From NCBI GenBank assembly GCA_013177995.1, contig JABLXN010000006.1:88577-152576 (forward strand): a stretch of DNA of 64,000 nt, in the 5' to 3' direction. Shown here piece after piece: positions 56,019-64,000 of this stretch. The notes under the pieces are model-generated. The model was not told the DNA's origin. It made no database searches and worked only from the letters and a program-made list of their open reading frames with translations. A program made the translations under genes and the position numbers. Positions within the stretch are counted from its first letter, which is position 1. The number at the start of each line of letters is the position of its first letter. The DNA is from Brevinematales bacterium (lineage in GTDB: Bacteria > Spirochaetota > Brevinematia > Brevinematales > Thermospiraceae).

Positions 56019-56210
56019 TTACTTTGAGGTTTTGTCTTTTTTTGATGAGGAAGATTTCCAGAAGGAGAGAAAGAAAAGGAATCCTATTGCGAAGACGAGA
56101 AAGGAAATCAGAGCGGGGTGAACTGGGTCGCCAAAGATATTGCCCAAGAAAAGATCATACAGGGCAAAAAAGAGAGAAAGGGCAAGGAATAAACCAAAAA
56201 CAATGCGCAT
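56019..56210 (-). CDS. small two-helix membrane protein
   Basis: 63 residues. Two hydrophobic helices (about 4-22 and 31-50) and a Ser/Lys-rich tail. It starts 2 bases after the stop of the TPR-Mrr-like gene and is the last gene of that operon. Function unknown. Confidence 0.5.
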   Translation of the reverse strand: MRIVFGLFLALSLFFALYDLFLGNIFGDPVHPALISFLVFAIGFLFFLSFWKSSSSKKDKTSK

Positions 56211-56212
56211 GA

Positions 56213-57580
56213 TTAGTACCCACTCTTTTTCAGGATATCGGTGAGCTTTTGTCTGTCATAGAGATCAAGGGGTCTATTCTCTGCGTAGCGGAGAGCTTGT
56301 GGTGTGAATTTCCCCGTGGTGATGTATACGCCACGGGTGGCATGGAGGTTTTTCATCTTTTCAGTGAGTTTGGCGACAAGATCTTCTGGGACATCTTCAT
56401 TGTCTCTTGAGAAGATGACAAGAACCCTTCCCCCGCGGACATTTCGCCATTTTACAGACTTCTCTATGCAGACGATCTCAAGATTATCCCCATCGAGGGC
56501 TTTGACTTCGAGGGGTTCGTAGCCAATAGCCTTGAGCATATTTTGAGCGATAATCTCAAAGGTGGTTGGCGTGGCCGTCAGGAGGTCTTTGAGTCTATCA
56601 TCAACGCGCAGATCTTCATAGAGGGCGAGTTTGGTCTGAACATCCTGAAAATTAGGTCGAAGCTGGGCCACCTTTTCCCATTGTTCGACGGCTTCTACCA
56701 GTCGTCTTTCTCTCTCATAAATGAGGCCGAGGGTATAACGAATGGCGATGGTGACGTTATTCTCTTCGTTTGAGTATTTCAGGGCGCGCTCAAAATCGGC
56801 TTTGGCCCCTTCGTTGTCTCCGACTTCCATTTTGCAGAGACCTTTCTGAAAGATAGCCTTGACCTTGAGTTGATTGTCCTTGGCCTGTTCAGCGACATCA
56901 AACTCCTGAACAGCCTTGCCATAACTATTCATGGATTTGAGAATCATGCCTATGTAGTAGTGGGCTTCCATGTTTTTTGGTTCGAGTTTGACACAGTTGG
57001 TGAAATAGTTGAGGGCTTCTGCGGCTTTGTTCATCTCGTAGAGAATCTTTCCCATGATGAAGTAGATCTGAGGAGAGGCTTTGCCTGATTTGATGGCTCT
57101 ATCGAGATAACTGAAGGCATGTTCTTTCATCCCACGCTGGTAAAAGATGTTTCCAATCTGAAAAAGGTATTCGGCATTTTGTGGTTCCATTTGCGAGAGG
57201 ACAAGATATTCCTTCTGGGCTTCTTCTAACTGGTTGAAACGAAGATAGATATCAGCCAATCGTCGATGGATACTCTTTTCTGTGGCGGTATTGGCAAACT
57301 TTCCTGAAGAGAGGGCCTGTTTGTATTCAATCAGGGCCATTTCAAAGTTACCTGAAAGATAGCAAGCTTCGGCTAAATAGAGATGGGCGAGGGGATTTCG
57401 GTCGTCTTTTTTGAGAATGGCATTGAGGGCATTGATGGCCTGTTCATACTTCTGGTTGTCGATGAGGGTTTTGATGGAGTCTAAACGATGGGGTGCTACC
57501 AGCGTGTTCATCACATACAGAAAAGTCAGAAAGCCAACGCCCACAATCAATAAGACGATAATAATCAGATCCCACGTCAT
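56213..57580 (-). CDS. membrane-anchored TPR protein with C-terminal Mrr-like restriction-endonuclease fold
   Basis: 455 residues. One N-terminal helix (about 3-25), about nine TPR units (residues ~35-330; clear ones are YEQAINALNAILKKDDRNPL and AAEALNYFTNCVKLEPKNME), then a ~115-residue Mrr-like domain (FEIIAQNMLKAIGYEP...GVYITTGKFTPQALRYAENR). The last block is the common VYITTGxFTxxA..YA signature of Mrr domains. The catalytic Asp and Q/ExK residues are not convincingly present (LEIVCIEKSVKW region), so nuclease activity is doubtful. It may be a binding scaffold. Confidence 0.7.
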   Translation of the reverse strand: MTWDLIIIVLLIVGVGFLTFLYVMNTLVAPHRLDSIKTLIDNQKYEQAINALNAILKKDDRNPLAHLYLAEACYLSGNFEMALIEYKQALSSGKFANTATEKSIHRRLADIYLRFNQLEEAQKEYLVLSQMEPQNAEYLFQIGNIFYQRGMKEHAFSYLDRAIKSGKASPQIYFIMGKILYEMNKAAEALNYFTNCVKLEPKNMEAHYYIGMILKSMNSYGKAVQEFDVAEQAKDNQLKVKAIFQKGLCKMEVGDNEGAKADFERALKYSNEENNVTIAIRYTLGLIYERERRLVEAVEQWEKVAQLRPNFQDVQTKLALYEDLRVDDRLKDLLTATPTTFEIIAQNMLKAIGYEPLEVKALDGDNLEIVCIEKSVKWRNVRGGRVLVIFSRDNEDVPEDLVAKLTEKMKNLHATRGVYITTGKFTPQALRYAENRPLDLYDRQKLTDILKKSGY

Positions 57581-57613
57581 ACCCGCTCCTTTCTAAAAAT
57601 CACCCTTTATATT

Positions 57614-59494
57614 TTACAGTTGACTCAAATAATAGTCAACCTTCGACATATTTTTGTATGTTGGAAATCTATTCTTTATCTCTAAAAGGGTGGCTTTGGC
57701 TTTTTCGTTGTCTTTGATCTGGAGGTAGCTTTCGGCGAGTTTGAGATAGACATCGGCATTTCGCTGGGAGAGTTTGATGTACTTTTCATAAGAAGAGGCG
57801 GCGCTGGTATAGTCTTTGGTTCGGGTGTAGATGTCGCCCAAACTCTCAAGGACATCGACATCGGTGGGGTTGATTTCGAGGGCTTTTTTGTAAGCGGTAA
57901 TGGCGTCTTCGTAGATTTCTGCCTTGGCATAGGCATCACCAATGCCTTTGTACGCGATAAAGCTTCGTGGCTGGAGATCGGCGGCCTTTTTGAACGCTGA
58001 GAGGGCCTTTTCATAGTCCTGGCGAGTGAGATACATGGTGCCAAGCCCTAAGTATGGTTCGGGATCGTACTTGTCAAGCTGGATGGCTTTCTGGTAGTTT
58101 TCTTCCGCTTTGGCGTATTCTTTGATCTGGAAGTAGGCGTTTGCCATGTTGTAGTACGCGGGGGCATAATCATTCTTTTGCTGGATGGATTCAGCATAAT
58201 ACTTGAGGGCTTCGGCGTATCTTTCTGTATAGGCGAGCATACGGGCGTAGTTGAAAGAAGAGAGGTAGTTTTTGGGGTTTGCCTGGTAGGCCTTTTGATA
58301 GGCGGTGAGAGCCCGGGTGTACTGTTTGAGTTCTTCGTAGGTGTTTCCGAGTTTGATGAGGGCACGGTCGTTGGATGGTTCTATTTCCACTGCACGGGCA
58401 AAGAATTTTTCTGCCTGAGAGAATTGCTTGGCGTTGTAGTAGATGGTACCCACGTTGACCATGGTTTTGGCGTTGTTCGGTTCAAGCTGGAGGTTCTGGT
58501 CAAAGGCTTTGAGGGCGTTATTGTTGTCGTTGAGGGCTACATAGGTGAGTCCGAGGTTATAGTAGGCCTTGGCATGCCTGGGATCAAGGGAAATAGCCTT
58601 TTGAAAGGCGGTTCTGGCGTCGTTGTAGAGTTTTTTCATGTAGTAGATAACTCCCATGGAGTAGTACATGTCGGCATTCTCATAGTCCCCTTCGACGGCT
58701 TTTTTGAAGGAAGCCAGGGCTTCGTCGGAGAGATCCTTGTCGTAGAGGAGTTTCCCCATGGTGTAGTGGGCTGGTCCCTGCCGCGGATCCTTCTGAATCG
58801 CACTCTGAGCAAGGCTCTGGGCTTTGCCTGTGTCCTTTTTGCCATAGTAGGCCACGGACTCATAGGCATCCACTTCCGGGGTGTTTTCGATTTTTCTGGC
58901 TTTTTCAAACTCCTTGATGGCTTCATCAAAGTAGTTGTTGGCGAGGTATTTTTTGCCGTTTTCCATGTATTTTTTGTATTGTTCGGCGGCGCTTTCTTTG
59001 GAAGAGACCTGTTCGACTTGAGGTTTTTCTTTTTTCTCTACTTTGGTTTCTTTTTCTACAGGGGGTGTTTGCTGGACAACAACGGTGGGCTGGTTACTTT
59101 TTTTGAGGATGTTGGCAAGTTCTTCTTCTTTGAGTTTTTCTTTGTTTTTCTGGGCACGGATGATAGCATCTCTCAAATCTTTGATACGGGGATCGTTTGG
59201 GTCTATTTCAAAGGCCTTGTCAAGGTAATCAAGGGCTCTATCATAGGCTTCATTGTTGGCGTATTCCTGCGCAAGGGCAAGGTATTTGTCGAGTTGTTTG
59301 GCTTTGCTTCCCCCGGAGAGCCCTATCCACACAAGAGGCCCAAGAAGAAGGAGAAGAGCAAGGGCTCCTAACGCGATCCAGCGTTTCTTCTGGTTTTCAG
59401 ATTGTGGTTTGGGGGCGGGAGTGGGTTTTTGTGAAGGAGATTTTTTGCGAGTGGATGAAGACTTTGTGGTGGTGGTTCTTTTTTTCTCAGGCAT
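57614..59494 (-). CDS. large TPR scaffold protein, membrane-anchored
   Basis: 626 residues. A basic, Thr/Ser/Pro-rich cytoplasmic N-terminus (about 1-36), one transmembrane helix (about 38-60), a charged linker, then about 13 consecutive TPR units from residue ~175 to the end with the canonical A..Y.G..Y......A...F..A....P pattern (for example AKAYYNLGLTYVALNDNNNA). The repeats should form a superhelix for protein binding, on the periplasmic side if the N-terminus is inside. Middle gene of the TPR operon. Confidence 0.75.
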   Translation of the reverse strand: MPEKKRTTTTKSSSTRKKSPSQKPTPAPKPQSENQKKRWIALGALALLLLLGPLVWIGLSGGSKAKQLDKYLALAQEYANNEAYDRALDYLDKAFEIDPNDPRIKDLRDAIIRAQKNKEKLKEEELANILKKSNQPTVVVQQTPPVEKETKVEKKEKPQVEQVSSKESAAEQYKKYMENGKKYLANNYFDEAIKEFEKARKIENTPEVDAYESVAYYGKKDTGKAQSLAQSAIQKDPRQGPAHYTMGKLLYDKDLSDEALASFKKAVEGDYENADMYYSMGVIYYMKKLYNDARTAFQKAISLDPRHAKAYYNLGLTYVALNDNNNALKAFDQNLQLEPNNAKTMVNVGTIYYNAKQFSQAEKFFARAVEIEPSNDRALIKLGNTYEELKQYTRALTAYQKAYQANPKNYLSSFNYARMLAYTERYAEALKYYAESIQQKNDYAPAYYNMANAYFQIKEYAKAEENYQKAIQLDKYDPEPYLGLGTMYLTRQDYEKALSAFKKAADLQPRSFIAYKGIGDAYAKAEIYEDAITAYKKALEINPTDVDVLESLGDIYTRTKDYTSAASSYEKYIKLSQRNADVYLKLAESYLQIKDNEKAKATLLEIKNRFPTYKNMSKVDYYLSQL

Positions 59495-59504
59495 GGGGTT
59501 CCTC

Positions 59505-60194
59505 CTATTTTTCTATCTCTTCGAGAGAGGTATCTTCGGCTTTTTCTTTGTCTTCTGGTTTATAATCACCAAGGGCCCCTGTGATATCCACCAGGGGTTC
59601 GGTAACGGTTGGCTCTGTATTGGTTGAGCGGTCCATGGGGTTCTGGACAAGCCCATCGGGAAAGGTAAAGTTTGGGTCTCGAAGAAGTTCTAATGCCCGG
59701 CGAATATTCTCATTCTGGGGACCTGTGGGGTTCACGGTGAGATAGGTTTCCCACTCTCGAATGGTGTTGGTTTTGTCCCGGAGTTTGTAGTAGAGCATCC
59801 CCTTGTACCAGTAGGCATAGGTGAGGTTGGTGTCGTAGGCAAGGGCCTGGTCAAAGGTGGTGATGGCCTGGGGGTAGAGTTTTTTGAGCCCATAGGTGTA
59901 GGCAAGGTTGAAGTAGTAAACCCCATAGTAGGCCATGGGAAGAGCCCCCTGAAGGCCTTTTTGGTAGGTTTCTATGGCTTTGTCATAATCATCAATCCCA
60001 ACGTAGCTATTGCCGAGGAGAAGAAAGAGTCTGGGATCTTTGTTTCCCATTTCCACGGCGTTTTTGAAGGCGCCAATGGCGAGAAGAAAGCGCTTCTGTT
60101 TATAAAAATCAAGACCTTTCTCAAAGAAGTCTTCTCCTGCACTCATGAGAAATACACAGAGAAAGAAAAGAAACGCTCTTCTTTCTTTTTTCAT
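59505..60194 (-). CDS. secreted TPR protein
   Basis: 229 residues. A signal peptide (KKERRAFLFFLCVFLMSAG), then four TPR-like units (EKGLDFYKQKRFLLAIGAFK, DDYDKAIETYQKGL, KLYPQAITTFDQALAYDTNL and one more), and an acidic C-terminal tail rich in Glu/Asp/Lys. Starts overlapping the end of the preceding gene by 4 bases. Scaffold role; partner unknown. Confidence 0.65.
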   Translation of the reverse strand: MKKERRAFLFFLCVFLMSAGEDFFEKGLDFYKQKRFLLAIGAFKNAVEMGNKDPRLFLLLGNSYVGIDDYDKAIETYQKGLQGALPMAYYGVYYFNLAYTYGLKKLYPQAITTFDQALAYDTNLTYAYWYKGMLYYKLRDKTNTIREWETYLTVNPTGPQNENIRRALELLRDPNFTFPDGLVQNPMDRSTNTEPTVTEPLVDITGALGDYKPEDKEKAEDTSLEEIEK

Positions 60195-61783
60195 GGGGTA
60201 CTTCCTCTCTGGAGGGCTTGAAGAAGGCTATCCAGTTCGGCATTCATAGCGGCGATATCCTCCGCGCTTAAGTTCACCTGCTGGTTTTTTTCCAGAAGCC
60301 AGTTGAGGAGTTCAAGCCGCTTTTCGATGATGGCCAGTTTGCCTGAGGATGAGACGGAGCCTTGGTGTTTAGTTTCTATGTCGATGAGCTGTTTCTGAAG
60401 TCTTTGTATCTGTTCCTCGTAGGTTGAGAGAAGAGAAGAAGATGTCTGGGCGTTACTTATAGTCACATAGTTGGTAATGATATTGGTAATAAATACAGTT
60501 GAAGGAAGAGAAGGGGTGGAGGATGATATAACCGGGAGAGGTTCTTCTTTTGGTTGGGGAGTGATGGGGGAAGAAGTATTGGTAGATGGGGAAGGTGTGG
60601 AGACAGAAGGTGGTGTCGCAGGTATGTTTTGTGAGCTTTTTTTCTGAGGGGAAGAGGGTTTCTCTCCAAATGGGTCATCAGAGGGAAACCATGAAAAAGA
60701 AGAGGACGAAGACGGCATATTCCTTGAGGGAGTGTTTGTCTGGGGGAAAGAAACACTTCCACCAGGCTGGGGGCTTAGGTTGGTGATGGCGGCAATGAGG
60801 TTTTCTAATCTTTCGATGAGGGCCTGCTGGAGAGCGAGGTAGTTGGTATCTCCTCTGGTGATAGAGATGGTGTTGGTGAGAACAATGACATTGGTTTTGG
60901 TTAGTGCGGGTTTCTGAGAAGTGGGCTGGTTTGACGGTGTGGCCACAGAAGAAGGGGGTGTCAGAAAATCAAAAAGGGTGGTATTCCACTGGACGGGGGA
61001 TGGGGGTTCGGTACTGAGAATGATTCCTCCTTCGAGGCTTTCTCCTCCCCGAAGACGGTAACGGTACTCTACCATCATCGCCCCATCTCGTTTTCCCTGC
61101 CATCCATAGACAAAGTTGGCCTGGGGTTCAATGGTAACGGTGGCCAAGGAGGTTTTGAGACGGTGATAGTTGGCTAAATACACAGAGCGAGGGGAAAACC
61201 CATTGTACATGGGAAGAAGAAACAGTCCTGTTTTGCCATTGCCACTTGCGAGATACTGCCCGTACTGGTTCAAAGAGATTTCCATTTCAGAAGAGACGGT
61301 GGCGCCGTTTTCAAACCAGAAGAGGGGGTTTGATGTATTTTCCTGGAGGGTGGTATCCAGCAGAAAACGAAAACCGATCTCTCTTGCGTTAGTGGAGGTA
61401 TTGGAAACATGTATAGCCAGAAGAAAAAATGATTTTGGCCCATTATTGGTCAAAAAGATAGCCGGGGTGTAGAGAATCTCCTTCCACTGGAAGCGACTGA
61501 AGAGAATGTGGTTAGTCTTTTTCCAGGGAACTTTTTGAGAAAGTTCTAAGGAGGTAGGAGCGAGAGGTTGAACCTCTCCTTCGTAGAGGGCTATGAAAAA
61601 AGAGGTAGGGGGATAGTCTTTGCCTTCAAAGTAGAGGAAATTGGTTTTTGGGGCCACAAGAGAAAAACCCCCTGATTCGGTTTCTAACCAGAAAGAGGCG
61701 CTTTTCCCTTCGAGGGAAAGCCACTCTACGCCAAAAGCAGGGATGAGAAGAAGCCAGAAGAGAAGACGATAGAGTGCTTTCAT
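60191..61783 (-). CDS. secreted protein with unknown beta domain and Ser/Pro/Thr-rich linker
   Basis: 530 residues. A signal peptide (KALYRLLFWLLLIPAFG) is followed by a ~250-residue beta domain, then a long low-complexity Ser/Pro/Thr/Asn linker (about 270-440) and a short coiled coil at the C-terminus (EEQIQRLQKQLIDIETKHQG). The beta domain matches the first domain of the protein at 43711-44997 in order and motif (LAIHVSNTSTNAREIGFRFLLD against LAITNVEKRAASFGVQLLFD). No known family. Both are in envelope-protein neighbourhoods. Confidence 0.6.
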   Translation of the reverse strand: MKALYRLLFWLLLIPAFGVEWLSLEGKSASFWLETESGGFSLVAPKTNFLYFEGKDYPPTSFFIALYEGEVQPLAPTSLELSQKVPWKKTNHILFSRFQWKEILYTPAIFLTNNGPKSFFLLAIHVSNTSTNAREIGFRFLLDTTLQENTSNPLFWFENGATVSSEMEISLNQYGQYLASGNGKTGLFLLPMYNGFSPRSVYLANYHRLKTSLATVTIEPQANFVYGWQGKRDGAMMVEYRYRLRGGESLEGGIILSTEPPSPVQWNTTLFDFLTPPSSVATPSNQPTSQKPALTKTNVIVLTNTISITRGDTNYLALQQALIERLENLIAAITNLSPQPGGSVSFPQTNTPSRNMPSSSSSFSWFPSDDPFGEKPSSPQKKSSQNIPATPPSVSTPSPSTNTSSPITPQPKEEPLPVISSSTPSLPSTVFITNIITNYVTISNAQTSSSLLSTYEEQIQRLQKQLIDIETKHQGSVSSSGKLAIIEKRLELLNWLLEKNQQVNLSAEDIAAMNAELDSLLQALQRGSTP

Positions 61784-62628
61784 TGGATTCCCCCTATGCC
61801 GAGAGCAGCCAGTTCTTCGTCCAAGGTTCGGGACTTGAGTTGAAGAAGTTTGGCTTTGACTTCAAGAAGAGAGAGGTATCGACTGTTTTCATCGGCGGAG
61901 GAGAGGGGTTGGATAACGGTGTTGGTCACCTGATTGGTTGTGGCAAGGGTGATCCAGTTGGTGAGAATGATTCTATTGGTGGTGGTTTCCTGGACCAGTT
62001 GAGGCATGGCTAAGGGAACTTCATTGAGGGAAGGCTGGCTTGAGGTCGCTGGTGAAATCGAAGGGGGGGATGGTGGGGTGGGAGAGGAAGAAACGTCTGA
62101 GAGAAGGGAAAGATAGGGACTCTCAGGATACTGATCGGCGAGCCATTTCTGATAGCGGGAGGCTTCGGTGGGATTGCCGCTAGCGAGAGCACAGACAGAG
62201 GCATAGTAGAGAGCCGCAGGGTTGACGATGGGATCATCAAATTCACTGGCGTAGGTTTCAAAGAGTTTGGCAGCGTCCTGATAAGCCCCCATTTTGTAGG
62301 TGCATTTTGCCATGCCGAGAAGAGATTGACGAAGGAGATTTTTGTCTTTGGTTTTTTTGAAGGCCTGTTCAAAGAAGTAGCGCCCAAGGTGGTAGTTTTT
62401 TTCTTTGTAGGCGGATTCGCCGCCCAGAATGGCCACAGAGGCAAAGAAAGAAGAAAGAGGAAAACGGGTAAGATAGGTTCGTGTTTCTGTCATCACTTCT
62501 GTGTAGCGTTTTTTCTGATAGAGGGTATGGATATAGTTGGCTGTGGCCTCGTCAAGGGATATACTACTCTGGAAAAAGACAATCACAAGAATAAGCAAGA
62601 AAAGAGAGAATCTTAGTTTTGGCTTCAT
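61780..62628 (-). CDS. secreted TPR protein, first gene of the TPR operon (YbgF-like plan)
   Basis: 282 residues from ATG 62628 (GGAAAGGT upstream; the frame is open to 62751). A signal peptide (FSLFLLILVIVFFQSSIS), three or four TPR-like units in the first half, as in the YbgF/CpoB group, then a Pro/Ser/Thr/Asn linker with TNW/TNQVTNT motifs like those in the next gene, and a short coiled-coil tail (SRYLSLLEVKAKLLQLKSRT). A sigma-28-like -10 (62665-62658) precedes it. Function unknown; likely an envelope scaffold. Confidence 0.6.
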   Translation of the reverse strand: MKPKLRFSLFLLILVIVFFQSSISLDEATANYIHTLYQKKRYTEVMTETRTYLTRFPLSSFFASVAILGGESAYKEKNYHLGRYFFEQAFKKTKDKNLLRQSLLGMAKCTYKMGAYQDAAKLFETYASEFDDPIVNPAALYYASVCALASGNPTEASRYQKWLADQYPESPYLSLLSDVSSSPTPPSPPSISPATSSQPSLNEVPLAMPQLVQETTTNRIILTNWITLATTNQVTNTVIQPLSSADENSRYLSLLEVKAKLLQLKSRTLDEELAALGIGGIQ

Positions 62629-62800
62629 ACCTTTCCATCCCAACCCTTTTCTTTTTTTTATCGGCAAAAAAGGGGAAAAAATAGAGTTTTTCATAGAGAG
62701 AAAGGGAGTTTTGTTGGGAGGAGGAGTATAATTCTCTCTGATGCGATTCATCGTTTTATTAATTGAGAGAAGGTTTCTGTGAGTTATGTAGGAAAAAGCT

Positions 62801-62829
62801 TTGACAAATGCAGGTGGATAGTTTATAAT
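62801..62829 (+). promoter_or_regulatory. consensus sigma-70 promoter for the exchanger gene
   Basis: TTGACA (62801-62806), 17-bp spacer, TATAAT (62824-62829): perfect consensus. AAAGGAGGA lies at 62872-62880. Confidence 0.9.
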
Positions 62830-62886
62830 AAAAAAGGTATTGTGAGAGATATTTGAAAAAAACAGGTAACTAAAGGAGGAAGATGT

Positions 62887-63846
62887 ATGCTTAGCTGGTT
62901 TCTTATGTTGGTGGGTTTTTTGTTTCTGATTTATGGTGCAAATATGTTAGTGGATGGTGCTTCATCACTTGCCAAGAAATTAGATATACCGGCTATAGTC
63001 ATTGGACTTACTATTGTGGCTTTTGGAACGTCCACGCCAGAATTGGTGGTTAATATTTTTGCTTCTTTTTCGAAAAACTCAGATATTGCCCTTGGAAATA
63101 TTATTGGAAGTAATATCTTTAATATTCTTGGAATTCTGGGTCTTTCGGCGGTTGTGTTTCCGCTTACAGTCAAGTCAAATACCACATGGATTGAGATTCC
63201 TTTGTGTATTTTGTCTGCTGTGATTGTTTTTATTGTTGCCAATGATGTTCTCATAACAAAAGTGGGTGTATCTCTGATAGACCGGATAGATGGAATTGTG
63301 TTGTTGTTCTTTTTTGTGATTTTCTTGGTGTATAATGTTCAGTTGATGAAAAGTGGGGGATTTGAGGAAGAGGTTTCTGTTAAGGAATACTCTCTTCTTG
63401 TGGCTATTTTGTTTATTTTCTTTGGATTGGGACTGCTTTTTATCGGGGGGAAAATGGTGGTTACCTATGCGGTCGAGGTTGCCCGTTCTTTTGGTATACC
63501 CCAGCGGATCATTGCTCTTACCATTGTCTCGATTGGGACGTCTCTACCGGAATTGATGACCTCCGTAGTAGCGGCCTTCAAGAAAAATACAGATATTGCC
63601 ATTGGAAATATAGTGGGGTCGAATATTTTTAATGTGTTTTTTATTCTTGGCTTGTCGGCGGTTATTTATCCTGTTAGCTTGCAGAAAGGCTCCAATATGG
63701 ATATGGGGGTAAATATTTTAGCCAGCCTTTTGCTTTTTCTTTTTGTGTTTACAGGGCGTGGAAGAAAACTGGAGAGGTGGGAGGGAGGAGTTTTTCTTGT
63801 TTTATACCTTTTGTATGTATATCTATTGATTGCTCTTAGAGCGTGA
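62887..63846 (+). CDS. CaCA-family Na+(K+)/Ca2+ exchanger (YrbG-like)
   Basis: 319 residues, ten membrane helices in two inverted halves. Each half has the alpha-repeat: IGLTIVAFGTSTPELVVN with GNIIGSNIFNILGILG in the first, and ALTIVSIGTSLPELMTSV with GNIVGSNIFNVFFILG in the second; the paired Glu/Asn ion-binding residues are retained. It extrudes Ca2+ against Na+ or H+ in the inner membrane. It is a single-gene unit with a consensus promoter. Confidence 0.92.
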   Translation: MLSWFLMLVGFLFLIYGANMLVDGASSLAKKLDIPAIVIGLTIVAFGTSTPELVVNIFASFSKNSDIALGNIIGSNIFNILGILGLSAVVFPLTVKSNTTWIEIPLCILSAVIVFIVANDVLITKVGVSLIDRIDGIVLLFFFVIFLVYNVQLMKSGGFEEEVSVKEYSLLVAILFIFFGLGLLFIGGKMVVTYAVEVARSFGIPQRIIALTIVSIGTSLPELMTSVVAAFKKNTDIAIGNIVGSNIFNVFFILGLSAVIYPVSLQKGSNMDMGVNILASLLLFLFVFTGRGRKLERWEGGVFLVLYLLYVYLLIALRA

Positions 63847-63894
63847 AAAGAGGGAGATAAAAGAAACTTCCCCCAAACTTGTGACAAATGCCCA

Positions 63895-63923
63895 TTGACA
63901 TGGAGGAGGGACTATGGTAAAAT
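63895..63923 (+). promoter_or_regulatory. strong promoter at the right edge, upstream of the pair
   Basis: TTGACA (63895-63900), 17-bp spacer, TAAAAT (63918-63923). Points out of the window. Confidence 0.75.
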
Positions 63924-63967
63924 AGGGGGCGAAAGGGAAAATTTTTCACAGGAGAAGCGTGGATGAG

Positions 63968-63996
63968 TTGACAGGGTGAGGGAGAGGTGGTATAAT
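63968..63996 (+). promoter_or_regulatory. second, perfect consensus promoter at the right edge
   Basis: TTGACA (63968-63973), 17-bp spacer, TATAAT (63991-63996), 73 bp after the first. The gene they drive is beyond the window. Confidence 0.85.
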
Positions 63997-64000
63997 TTTA

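Noticed and set aside
58178..59371. 397-residue open frame opposite the large TPR gene
   Set aside because: Composition (Val/Phe/Gly runs) mirrors the antisense of TPR codons; no start signal.
60191..60760. Low-complexity Ser/Pro/Thr region as a frameshifted pseudogene
   Set aside because: The frame is intact from signal peptide to stop and the linker style recurs in the neighbouring gene.

Overview
This 64 kb window looks like chromosomal DNA from a spirochaete that moves by periplasmic flagella. The reasons are a run of flagellar genes (FliJ, a flagellar-type lytic transglycosylase, an FlbB/MotE-like collar protein), a FlgF-type rod gene, many TPR and lipoprotein envelope genes, and a Lol-like export cluster. 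Base composition is moderate and genes are packed tightly with many ATGA overlaps. Start sites have clear Shine-Dalgarno sequences and housekeeping promoters close to TTGACA-17-TATAAT. Two alpha-amylase family enzymes, one resembling the secreted Thermococcales type, and a GPH sugar symporter suggest a saccharolytic, possibly thermophilic lineage (Brevinematales-like is my guess, not shown by the sequence).

Layout. 1-8.6 kb: ParB-like protein, M1-like metallopeptidase lipoprotein, DEAD-box helicase, pgi, dtd, then ttcA-like and gltX on the minus strand. 8.66-9.49 kb: non-coding mobile-element-like repeat A. 9.5-15.4 kb (minus): one operon of TPR protein, SDR reductase, class III cyclase, fliJ, lytic transglycosylase, flbB-like and a small membrane protein, driven from a promoter near 15.4 kb. 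15.5-15.8 kb: acidic zinc-ribbon protein. 16.2-24.2 kb (plus): eight-gene envelope cluster with two FtsX-type permeases, a LolD-like ATPase, a LolA-like carrier and four secreted proteins of unknown function, several of them beta-barrel-like. It is followed by a LuxR-type regulator and a candidate small RNA with a strong terminator. 25.8-27.2 kb (minus): GPH symporter. 27.26-27.83 kb: second, inverted copy B of the repeat. 28-35 kb: MshEN-like protein, GH13 lipoprotein, degenerate-GGDEF/EAL protein, PilZ protein and a deoxyinosine-glycosylase-like protein. 35-41.9 kb (minus): complete TonB operon with two receptors. 42-46.2 kb: KtrA-like, ThiL, OmpA-domain protein and a 21-residue-repeat coiled-coil protein. 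46.2-50.4 kb: flgF (minus), then an SbcD-like/YhaN-like pair. 50.5-52.4 kb: tRNA-Asn, proA, type 4 prepilin peptidase. 52.4-55.8 kb: NlpC/P60-like hydrolase, secreted amylase, lipoprotein. 56-62.6 kb (minus): TPR-rich envelope operon, including a TPR-Mrr-like fusion. 62.9-63.8 kb: Na+/Ca2+ exchanger, then two strong promoters pointing out of the window.

The most interesting items are: (1) the two inverted copies of a GC-rich non-coding element with terminal inverted repeats and about 15-bp flanking direct repeats; (2) a small family of 20-bp repeats GCTGARACAKGGKMATAGCC at 4.1, 8.9-9.0 and 16.1 kb; (3) sigma-28-like GCCGATAA promoters in front of flgF, the MshEN-like gene and perhaps three other units, which would link c-di-GMP and envelope genes to the motility regulon; (4) the Lol-like export cluster with its private outer-membrane-type proteins; (5) the candidate pseudoknotted small RNA at 25.6-25.75 kb; (6) the 16-unit, 21-residue-repeat protein.
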